Source: Methanobacteriota archaeon (GTDB lineage Archaea; Halobacteriota; Halobacteria; Halobacteriales; Halalkalicoccaceae). Taken from it: 6,417 nt of DNA. Of the stretch, positions 1 to 4,579 are shown piece after piece. The notes beneath the pieces were generated by a model that saw only the letters and a program-made list of their open reading frames with translations, did not search any database and was not told the DNA's origin. The DNA is taken from positions 1-6,417 of the forward strand of contig JADFQH010000176.1 of NCBI GenBank assembly GCA_022561895.1, written 5' to 3'. Position 1 is the first letter of the stretch. Every line of letters starts with the position of its first letter. Both the position numbers and the translations under genes were made by a program.

Positions 1-267
1 CGAGCCGATGATCGCGATCCGCCACCAGCCGAGCAGCTTGCGCCAGTGCACGACGCGCAGCCTCGCGAGGCCCATGATCAGGATCGGCAGCTCGAACACG
101 AGGCCGAGCAACACGATCAAGCGGATCGTGAGGTCCATGTAGCTGCTGATCGTCGGGCTCGGCGTCGCGAAGCTGCTTCCGAACTCGAACAGGAAGGCAT
201 ACGCGGCCGGCAGCACCACGTAGTACGCGAACGCGATCCCGAGGACGAACGAGAGCGACTCGTCTCC
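1..267 (-). CDS. tatC: TatC translocase, internal fragment (both ends missing)
   Basis: The minus strand reads 89 codons of the central part of TatC, the polytopic receptor subunit of the twin-arginine protein-export system in the cytoplasmic membrane. Visible are a transmembrane segment (SFVLGIAFAYYVVLP), a periplasm-side stretch ending in PTISSYMDL, a second membrane segment with the family-typical GLVFELPILI, then a short loop (LARLRVV) and the start of the next membrane helix (WWRIAIIGS). The C-terminal part lies beyond the window edge. At the other end an in-frame TGA (268-270) sits exactly where TatC similarity stops, and none of the three upstream frames continues it, so roughly the first 100 residues are missing. 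By eye the sequence resembles bacterial TatC, perhaps Chloroflexota-like, more than the haloarchaeal TatC proteins I know. It may therefore be foreign DNA or a contig chimera. The family call is firm; the origin is inference. Confidence 0.8.
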
Positions 268-275
268 TCACTCTA
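258..275. other. Sequence junction: TatC similarity ends abruptly
   Basis: TatC coding similarity on the minus strand ends within a few codons of position 265, inside or just before a membrane segment. To the right the sequence reads as a haloarchaeal upstream region. No terminal repeats, target-site duplication or tRNA remnant are visible that would point to a mobile element. The break could be a chimeric join made during amplification or assembly, or a real deletion end point. Confidence 0.6.
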
Positions 276-334
276 ACCGAGAACCCTGTTGCCTTCCGTA
301 CGTCCGCAGCCGGATCGGAACCTCTCGGCTGATG

Positions 335-350
335 GCCGAACGCTTAACCT
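335..350 (+). promoter_or_regulatory. Putative promoter of the KH-protein gene
   Basis: A CGAA element (about 337-340) is followed by a TATA-like CTTAAC (343-348), whose centre lies about 27 bases before the ATG at 372. This is the spacing expected for BRE plus TATA of a nearly leaderless haloarchaeal transcript. No Shine-Dalgarno sequence precedes the ATG. The TATA match is weak, so this is a position-based call. Confidence 0.4.
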
Positions 351-371
351 AACCGAGCCAGTACCACCGCC

Positions 372-932
372 ATGAACCACGTGAAGATTCCGCAGGACCG
401 CGTCGGCGCGCTCATCGGCGCAGGCGGCGAAACCCTCCGCGAGATCGAATCGCGTGCGGAGGTCCGTCTCGATGTCGATTCGGAGAACGGCGCGGTGAAA
501 GTCGAAAGCGTCGGCGATCCCGTTACTGGATTGAAGGGTCCCGAGATCGTCAGGGCGATCGGTCGGGGGTTCCCACCCGAGGACGCTCTTGCCCTGCTCG
601 AAGACGACGTAATGCTCTTCGATCTGATCGACATCGACGCCGCCGCCCGAAACAAGAAGGACCTCCAGCGAAAGAAAGGCAGATTGATCGGCGAGGGCGG
701 GCGCACCCGCCAGATCATGGAGGAGCTTTCGGGTGCGAGCGTCGTCATCTACGGCTCGACGATGGGAGTCATCGGTAGACCCGAACAGGTTTCGATGGTC
801 CGGGAAGCAGCGGAGATGCTCTTAGAGGGTGCGCCCCACGGCGCGGCCTACTCGTTTCTCGAACGCAAACACAACGAACAGAAACGCGACGAACTCAGCT
901 ACCACCGCTTTTCCGGCGGCGAATCCGCCTGA
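372..932 (+). CDS. KH-domain rRNA-assembly protein (Krr1/Pno1/Dim2-type)
   Basis: This 186-residue protein is a cytoplasmic RNA-binding factor of the archaeal Pno1/Dim2 family, which acts in maturation of the small ribosomal subunit by analogy with the eukaryotic proteins. Two KH modules are visible. The first, at the N-terminus, carries the GxxG loop GAGG at residues 16-19 after IPQDRVGALI. The second carries GEGG at residues 107-110 within KKGRLIGEGGRTRQIMEELS. A helical linker with many acidic residues (about 65-95) joins them, and the C-terminal tail is basic and helical (SFLERKHNEQKRDEL). Length and architecture match full-length archaeal members. The ATG at 372 is chosen because family proteins begin with this HVKIPQDR segment and a TATA-like box lies 27 bases upstream. 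In other haloarchaea this gene usually follows genes for eIF-1A and a Rio1 kinase (from memory); here that upstream context is replaced by the junction near 265. The thermosome gene follows after 121 bases with its own promoter. Confidence 0.93.
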   Translation: MNHVKIPQDRVGALIGAGGETLREIESRAEVRLDVDSENGAVKVESVGDPVTGLKGPEIVRAIGRGFPPEDALALLEDDVMLFDLIDIDAAARNKKDLQRKKGRLIGEGGRTRQIMEELSGASVVIYGSTMGVIGRPEQVSMVREAAEMLLEGAPHGAAYSFLERKHNEQKRDELSYHRFSGGESA

Positions 933-937
933 GAAGG

Positions 938-945
938 TATATAAA
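938..945 (+). promoter_or_regulatory. Strong TATA box (TATATAAA) upstream of thermosome promoter
   Basis: TATATAAA begins six bases after the KH stop codon and is a near-ideal archaeal TATA box. It lies about 110 bases before the thermosome ATG, too far to be the proximal promoter. Transcription would be expected to begin near 965-972. It may drive a thermosome mRNA with an 80-90 base leader, or a short non-coding RNA ending near the T-run at 1018-1023. Confidence 0.45.
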
Positions 946-1017
946 TTGCCGTGAGATAAGATAGCACAACGGGGTGTAAAAGAAGCTGCTACGGATTCGT
1001 CCGATCGCTTTCAGTGG

Positions 1018-1027
1018 CTTTTTATAG
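1018..1027 (+). promoter_or_regulatory. Proximal TATA box of the thermosome gene
   Basis: CTTTTTATAG holds a TTTATA core (1021-1026) centred about 30 bases before the ATG at 1054, which predicts a start site within a few bases of the initiation codon and so a leaderless or nearly leaderless mRNA. Chaperonin promoters in Haloferax are known to use a similar TATA element and to be heat-inducible; heat control here is inferred. Confidence 0.65.
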
Positions 1028-1053
1028 AAGGCCAAACAATCGTTCTCTTGATT

Positions 1054-2757
1054 ATGGCTCAGCAGATGGGTAACCAGCCCCTCATCGTACTCTCGGACGA
1101 CAGCCAGCGCACGTCCGGGCGGGACGCACAGTCGATGAACATCACGGCCGGGAAAGCAGTTGCGGAGTCCGTTCGGACGACGCTCGGTCCGAAAGGGATG
1201 GACAAGATGCTCGTCGATTCCTCGGGTGGGGTCGTCGTCACGAACGACGGCGTCACGATCTTAAAAGAGATGGACATCGAGCATCCCGCCGCGAACATGA
1301 TCGTCGAGGTCGCCCAGACCCAGGAGGACGAAGTGGGCGACGGAACCACCTCGGCGGTCGTCGTTGCGGGCGAACTCCTGAAACAGGCCGAAGAACTCCT
1401 CGATCAGGACATCCACGCGACGACGCTCGCACAGGGCTACCGACAGGCCGCAGAGCACGCAAAGGAGGTTTTAGACGAGATCGCGATCGAGGTCGACGCC
1501 GACGATACGGAAGTGCTGACCCAGATCGCCGCAACCGCGATGACGGGCAAGGGTGCCGAAAACGCCCGCGACGTGCTCGCCGAACTCGTCGTCGACGCCG
1601 TCCAGTCGGTGGCCGACGAGGACGAGATCGATACCGAGAACGTGAAAGTCGAGAAGGTCGTCGGCGGCGCAACAACCGAGTCGGAACTCATCGAGGGCGT
1701 CATCGTGGACAAGGAGCGCGTTCACGACAACATGCCCTACTTCGCGGAGGACGCGAACATCGCGCTGCTGGATGGCGCACTCGAGGTCAAGGAGACGGAG
1801 ATCGACGCCGAGGTCAACGTCACCGATCCCGACCAGCTCCAGCAGTTCCTCGACCAAGAGGAGTCCCAGCTCGAAGAGATGGTCGAACAGATCAAGTCAG
1901 TCGGCGCGGACGTGGTCTTCGTCGGTAGCGGTATCGACGACATGGCCCAGCACTTCCTCGCCCAGGAGGGCATCATCGCCGTCCGGCGCGCGAAGGACTC
2001 GGATCTCTCGCGGCTGGCGCGCTCTACGGGCGGAAGCGTCGTCTCCAGCGTCGACGATCTCGATGAGGACGATCTCGGCTTCGCCGGCAGCGTCGCCCAG
2101 AAGGACATCGGCGGCGACCAGCGCATCTTCGTCGAGGATGTTGAAGAGGCCAAATCGGTCACCCTCATCCTCCGCGGTGGGACCGAACACGTCGTTGATG
2201 AGGTCGAGCGCGCCGTCGAGGACTCGATGGGCGTCGTTCGCGTCACGCTCGAGGATGGACAGGTACTGCCCGGCGGCGGTGCACCCGAGATCGAACTCGC
2301 GCTTGCGCTGCGTGATTTCGCCGATTCGGTCGGCGGGCGCGAGCAGCTCGCCGTCGAGGCGTTTGCGGACGCGCTCGAAGTCATCCCGCGTACCCTCGCG
2401 GAGAACGCCGGTCTCGATTCGATCGACTCGCTCGTGAACCTGCGCAGCCAGCACGACGGCGGCGCACAGAGTGCAGGACTCGACGCCTACACCGGCGACG
2501 TGATCGACATGGAAAGCGAGGGCGTTGTCGAACCCCTTCGTGTGAAAACGCAGGCGATCGAGAGCGCGACCGAGGCTGCGGTCATGATCCTCCGGATCGA
2601 CGACGTGATCGCCGCGGGCGATCTCTCCGGTGGGCAGGTCGACGCCGACGACGGCGGCGACGACATGGACATGCCGCCGGGCGGTGGCGGCATGGGCGGT
2701 ATGGGCGGCGGCATGGGTGGAATGGGCGGTATGGGCGGCATGGGCGGCGCGATGTGA
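1054..2757 (+). CDS. thsA: Thermosome subunit (group II chaperonin)
   Basis: This is a 567-residue group II chaperonin subunit (thermosome, Cct family), which forms ATP-driven double-ring folding chambers in the cytoplasm. Hallmarks in order are the nucleotide-binding LGPKGMDKM (44-52) and GDGTT (95-99), the intermediate domain, an apical domain (about 210-370) with the expected acidic composition, ERAVEDSMGVV (385-395) holding the conserved catalytic-type Asp at 390, and the equatorial GGGAPEIELA (407-416). The protein ends in a Gly-Gly-Met tail (543-567), a common feature of haloarchaeal thermosomes and, convergently, of GroEL. The ATG at 1054 is preferred over the in-frame TTG at 1048 because family members start MAQQ-like and the TATA spacing fits. 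The gene has its own promoter and ends 73 bases from a convergent small gene. Haloarchaea usually have two or three paralogues; the symbol thsA (also called cct1) is the likeliest but not proven. Confidence 0.97.
   Translation: MAQQMGNQPLIVLSDDSQRTSGRDAQSMNITAGKAVAESVRTTLGPKGMDKMLVDSSGGVVVTNDGVTILKEMDIEHPAANMIVEVAQTQEDEVGDGTTSAVVVAGELLKQAEELLDQDIHATTLAQGYRQAAEHAKEVLDEIAIEVDADDTEVLTQIAATAMTGKGAENARDVLAELVVDAVQSVADEDEIDTENVKVEKVVGGATTESELIEGVIVDKERVHDNMPYFAEDANIALLDGALEVKETEIDAEVNVTDPDQLQQFLDQEESQLEEMVEQIKSVGADVVFVGSGIDDMAQHFLAQEGIIAVRRAKDSDLSRLARSTGGSVVSSVDDLDEDDLGFAGSVAQKDIGGDQRIFVEDVEEAKSVTLILRGGTEHVVDEVERAVEDSMGVVRVTLEDGQVLPGGGAPEIELALALRDFADSVGGREQLAVEAFADALEVIPRTLAENAGLDSIDSLVNLRSQHDGGAQSAGLDAYTGDVIDMESEGVVEPLRVKTQAIESATEAAVMILRIDDVIAAGDLSGGQVDADDGGDDMDMPPGGGGMGGMGGGMGGMGGMGGMGGAM
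2680..2754 (+). repeat. GGM-encoding low-complexity repeat in the thermosome tail
   Basis: The last 25 codons before the stop encode a Gly-rich tail built of GGM units, written in DNA as irregular GGCGGCATG/GGCGGTATG copies. Third-position variation (GGC, GGT, GGA) shows this is selected protein repetition rather than a perfect tandem repeat. The tail lines the ring cavity in related chaperonins. Confidence 0.85.
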
Positions 2758-2806
2758 GATAGGCTCACAGCCGTATTACTGACCACCCAGTCACCGACGA
2801 ACGAAC

Positions 2807-2829
2807 CGATTTCTTCCCGTTTCCAATCG
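2807..2829. terminator. Possible terminator between convergent genes
   Basis: A pyrimidine-rich tract (TTTCTTCCCGTTTCC, 2810-2824) lies 50 bases after the thermosome stop, flanked by the inverted pair CGATT (2807-2811) and AATCG (2825-2829). Archaeal termination relies mainly on T-rich tracts, so the plus-strand use is plausible; the stem is weak. Confidence 0.3.
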
Positions 2830-2830
2830 A

Positions 2831-2980
2831 TCAGTGTCGCGTATTATCCTCCAAGAACCAGCTATCTTGCTCGTCGTCGAAATAGACGTCGAGCGCCCGC
2901 AACGTTCCGACGTAGACCGCACTGGCGACAAGCACGAACGCGATCGCGCCGTAGACGAAGGGTCCGAAGGGACCGAACAT
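2831..2980 (-). CDS. Small single-pass membrane protein, 49 residues
   Basis: A minus-strand frame from ATG (2980-2978) to TGA (2833-2831) encodes 49 residues. They form a short Gly/Pro/Phe-rich N-terminus (MFGPFGPFVYG), one hydrophobic helix (about residues 9-26), and an acidic C-terminal tail with DVYFDDEQDSWFLEDN (31-46). The hydrophobic-then-acidic layout is typical of haloarchaeal small membrane proteins. The start is supported by a GATATA box 24-29 bases upstream, which gives a leaderless mRNA. The upstream minus-strand gene ends 63 bases away, so the two may also be co-transcribed. I do not recognise a named family, and the function is unknown. The gene is short enough for length-filtered gene callers to miss. 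Random occurrence is possible, but the TATA spacing and the composition argue for a real gene. Confidence 0.65.
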   Translation of the reverse strand: MFGPFGPFVYGAIAFVLVASAVYVGTLRALDVYFDDEQDSWFLEDNTRH

Positions 2981-3003
2981 AGTCCGAGATTTATTCGAGG
3001 AGG

Positions 3004-3009
3004 TATATC
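3004..3009 (-). promoter_or_regulatory. TATA box of the 49-residue membrane protein
   Basis: On the minus strand GATATA lies 24-29 bases before the ATG at 2980. This spacing predicts a transcript that starts at or just before the start codon. Confidence 0.5.
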
Positions 3010-3043
3010 CGTTCTGGCCGTTATGGAGTCCGGCCAGCCACTC

Positions 3044-3340
3044 TCACTGTCGCCGAAGCACGGAGATGGCGACCAACAGTCCACCAAGCAACAGCAACGC
3101 AACCGGAACGCCCGGCACGGCGGCGTGCGTCGAACACTCGTTGATACCGCCGTCGGGCGTGTAGAAGAAATCAGTTCCCTCGATCCCGTAGAACGCTGGC
3201 CAACTGGACGATCCACTCGTGGTCGCGATCTCGGTACACCCCGAAAGCGGCAGCGTCGGAAACAGCGCAACAAGTGCGAGCAGCCCCGCGGTCGCGAGCA
3301 GTAGTGCGGTGATCCCCGTCTGAAACGTCAGCCCTCTCAT
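3044..3340 (-). CDS. Hypothetical two-helix membrane protein
   Basis: This 98-residue protein has two hydrophobic helices, at about residues 9-31 and 74-95, which enclose a 40-residue loop that is probably extracytoplasmic. The loop holds two cysteines (35 and 69), several Ser/Thr and aromatic residues (SWPAFYGIEGTDFFYTP) and few charges. A basic end (LRRQ) suggests a cytoplasmic C-terminus, and the two cysteines could form a disulfide. I recognise no family, so no function is assigned. The frame is open further upstream to 3418, but the internal ATG at 3340 is chosen because a TATA-like CCTACATAG lies 24-32 bases before it and the upstream codons give a charged, non-membrane stretch with no promoter in place. 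Its 3' end lies 63 bases before the start of the next small membrane-protein gene on the same strand, so the two may form a unit. Confidence 0.6.
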   Translation of the reverse strand: MRGLTFQTGITALLLATAGLLALVALFPTLPLSGCTEIATTSGSSSWPAFYGIEGTDFFYTPDGGINECSTHAAVPGVPVALLLLGGLLVAISVLRRQ

Positions 3341-3363
3341 GATCTCGGGAACGAACCGGACGG

Positions 3364-3372
3364 CTATGTAGG
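3364..3372 (-). promoter_or_regulatory. TATA-like element of the two-helix protein gene
   Basis: CCTACATAG on the minus strand lies 24-32 bases before the ATG at 3340. It is an imperfect TATA match at the correct distance and supports that start over the longer frame. Confidence 0.4.
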
Positions 3373-3460
3373 TAGGGGATTGGTTCCTATACCGCGTCAA
3401 CCGGATAAAATTCTGCAACCGTGGATAGTAGCGTCGACACCGAACACCAACGGCCTGAAA

Positions 3461-3468
3461 ACATATAC
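3461..3468 (+). promoter_or_regulatory. TATA box of the lipoprotein gene
   Basis: ACATATAC is centred about 28 bases before the ATG at 3493, the spacing of a leaderless haloarchaeal transcript. With the minus-strand element at 3364-3372 it makes a divergent promoter region of about 150 bases. Its good form suggests that the gene downstream was expressed recently despite the frameshift. Confidence 0.5.
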
Positions 3469-3492
3469 GACGCGATCAGTAATCGAAGAAGA

Positions 3493-3902
3493 ATGATACG
3501 CCGAACGTTGTTGGCAGGTATCGTTGTCGGTCTGACGACCGCGATCAGCGGCTGTCTCGATGTATTCGATCAGTAAACAATAATGATACCAATGACGATG
3601 ATGAAGCTGATCAAGAGACGACGCACGTCTGGGTACGAAACGGCAAAGAGGAGGAGATCAGTGTTGGCATAGATCTGAAGGCTGATCAGAGAAAAGAACT
3701 ACTCGCAGAGGACTTAGTCGTGGACGCTGACTCCGTAGAGACAATGGAAGTAGAGGTTGAACCGGGAGATTACACGATCTGTGTCTCGTATAATGACCAG
3801 AAGGACGAAAAAGAGGTTACAATAGAGCGTGAGGGTCGATTAGAGATCTCAATATCAGATCCCTCTATGAGGATAGAGTTCGTGCAGGACGAACCGCAGT
3901 AA
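3493..3902 (+). pseudogene. Tat-type lipoprotein gene with a frameshift
   Basis: The first frame (ATG 3493 to TAA 3574-3576) gives 27 residues with a twin-arginine start (MIRRTLLAGI), a short hydrophobic core and a lipobox ISGC at residues 18-21, then LDVFDQ and a stop. The rest of the protein lies in another frame to the TAA at 3900-3902. It starts with an Asn/Asp/Thr-rich linker (NNNDTNDDDEADQETT), as is typical after a haloarchaeal lipobox, then a beta-rich domain of about 90 residues including EVEPGDYTICVSYN. One extra base near 3573-3576 would join both parts into a 136-residue lipoprotein exported by Tat and anchored on the outer face of the membrane. The GTG at 3720 is therefore not a real start. 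Codons such as AGA, ATA, TTA and GTA are much commoner here than in the flanking genes, which suggests acquired DNA. The frameshift may be a true mutation or a sequencing error. The substrate or partner is unknown. Confidence 0.75.
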
Positions 3903-3930
3903 TCCCACCGACTCCCGGCGTCAATTCGGT

Positions 3931-3952
3931 CGCCACTCGTACAAGAGTGGTG
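3931..3952. terminator. Inverted repeat after the lipoprotein gene
   Basis: CCACTC (3933-3938) and GAGTGG (3945-3950) form a perfect 6-bp stem around a GTACAA loop, extendable by one wobble and one further pair. It lies between the ends of the convergent lipoprotein and lrp genes. No T-run follows on the plus strand, so termination is uncertain. GTACAA is repeated at 3952-3957. Confidence 0.35.
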
Positions 3953-3994
3953 TACAATGGAGAAATAAGCCTATTGTATCAGTAGTCTATCGAT

Positions 3995-4453
3995 CTATTC
4001 CTCGATTTCGAGGGGGAACTGGCGGTTTTCGATCGCCGCATTGAGCACAACACTAGTATTGCTCTCCCGAATATCGGGATCCACCAGCAGGGATTTGATC
4101 CCCTCGTTCATCGCGTCGGTGTCCTCGAACTTGCCAACGGCGATGATATCGTAATCGCCGGTGACCTCGTAGACGCTGAGCATCCGGTCGTGACTTTCGA
4201 GACGTTCGGTCACGTCGGGCAGCGCGTTGCCCTCGACCTTGAGTTGGAGGATCGCGGTCACGTCATAGCCCATGAGACCGTAGTTGATCTTCGGTGTGTA
4301 GCCAGTGATTGCGCCCTCCTCCTCGAGAGCCGAGAGGTGGTTCGAGATGGTCGTTACGGAGACGTCGAGCTCCTCGGCGAGACTTCGCAGGCTCGCGCGA
4401 CCGTCGTCCAGCAGCGCGTTCACCAACTTCGAGTCGAGATTTTCGTACGTCAT
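3995..4453 (-). CDS. lrp: Lrp/AsnC-family transcription regulator
   Basis: A complete 152-residue Lrp/AsnC (feast/famine) regulator. Residues about 5-50 form the winged helix-turn-helix, with SLRSLAEELDVSVTTISNHL (21-40) as the DNA-reading part, followed by a GAITGYTP wing (47-54). Residues about 65-140 are the RAM domain that oligomerises and senses an amino acid or related effector; its GDYD motif (99-102) is the usual conserved turn. Length is normal and there are no gaps. The gene is transcribed away from glnA across a 126-base spacer holding a palindrome (4501-4519). Work in Halobacterium salinarum has linked an Lrp encoded near glnA to glutamine synthetase expression (recalled, not checked), and the same role is inferred here. 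Autoregulation is also likely given the shared spacer. The ATG at 4453 fits the family N-terminus, with a TATA-like CTTCTAAT 25-32 bases upstream. Confidence 0.95.
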   Translation of the reverse strand: MTYENLDSKLVNALLDDGRASLRSLAEELDVSVTTISNHLSALEEEGAITGYTPKINYGLMGYDVTAILQLKVEGNALPDVTERLESHDRMLSVYEVTGDYDIIAVGKFEDTDAMNEGIKSLLVDPDIRESNTSVVLNAAIENRQFPLEIEE

Positions 4454-4477
4454 CAGTTCTACCCATCCACTGCAACC

Positions 4478-4485
4478 ATTAGAAG
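4478..4485 (-). promoter_or_regulatory. TATA-like element of lrp
   Basis: CTTCTAAT is read on the minus strand, centred about 29 bases before the lrp ATG. The match is weak, which would suit a promoter of low or regulated strength. Confidence 0.35.
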
Positions 4486-4500
4486 TTTACGAATATCCAG

Positions 4501-4519
4501 TTCTATTTCGGAAACGGAA
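4501..4519. promoter_or_regulatory. Candidate Lrp operator between lrp and glnA
   Basis: TTCTATTTCGGAAACGGAA is an interrupted palindrome centred on 4510: TTC pairs with GAA, and TTTC with GAAA, giving 7 of 9 symmetric pairs. Its centre is about 58 bases before the predicted glnA start and about 54 before the predicted lrp start, so it is almost equidistant. A site just upstream of a TATA box suits an archaeal activator. Size and dyad form fit an Lrp dimer. Binding by the neighbouring Lrp is inferred. Confidence 0.5.
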
Positions 4520-4540
4520 TACTTGCGCAGAGCGATAGTG

Positions 4541-4546
4541 TTTTAG
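4541..4546 (+). promoter_or_regulatory. TATA-like element of glnA
   Basis: TTTTAG predicts a start near 4568-4570 and so a leader of about 10-12 bases before the ATG at 4580. The leader (TGTCGAGAACG) has no clear Shine-Dalgarno sequence. The TATA is non-ideal, which is consistent with a need for activation. Confidence 0.45.
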
Positions 4547-4579
4547 TGGCGACTGTGTTCAGAGAGACTGTCGAGAACG

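Noticed and set aside
46..276. Plus-strand frame of 76 codons at the left edge
   Set aside because: It is the antisense of the TatC fragment; the product is a His/Arg/Glu-rich string with no family features.
273..357. Direct repeat CTAACCGAG at 273-281 and 349-357
   Set aside because: Only 9 bases, no matching inverted ends or element between the copies; probably chance.
344..748. Minus-strand frame opposite the KH gene
   Set aside because: Shadow of the KH coding sequence; Ser/Arg-rich, no promoter and no domain.
946..1017. Possible tRNA or structured RNA in the KH-thermosome spacer
   Set aside because: No T-loop, acceptor pairing or recognisable fold was visible; only the TATA box suggests transcription.
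1048..1053. TTG codon at 1048 as thermosome start
   Set aside because: The ATG two codons later gives the family-typical N-terminus and better TATA spacing.
1059..2786. Long open frames antisense to, or out of frame with, the thermosome gene
   Set aside because: GC-rich coding DNA leaves other frames open. Their products are Ser/Arg/Asp-biased without domains, and the thermosome frame explains the whole stretch.
2834..3304. Plus-strand frame of 156 codons opposite the two small membrane genes
   Set aside because: The product is a charged, Gln/Arg-rich string with no features, while the opposite strand gives two clear membrane proteins with TATA boxes.
3341..3418. Upstream extension of the two-helix protein to 3418
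   Set aside because: The extra residues would cover the TATA-like element of the internal ATG and do not resemble a signal or membrane segment.
3720..3902. A separate 60-residue gene starting at GTG 3720
   Set aside because: The same frame continues upstream through a typical lipoprotein linker toward the lipobox peptide, so this is the C-terminal part of one broken gene.
4489..4521. Near-repeat ACGAATA / ACGGAATA in the lrp-glnA spacer
   Set aside because: Imperfect and short; weaker than the palindrome that overlaps it.
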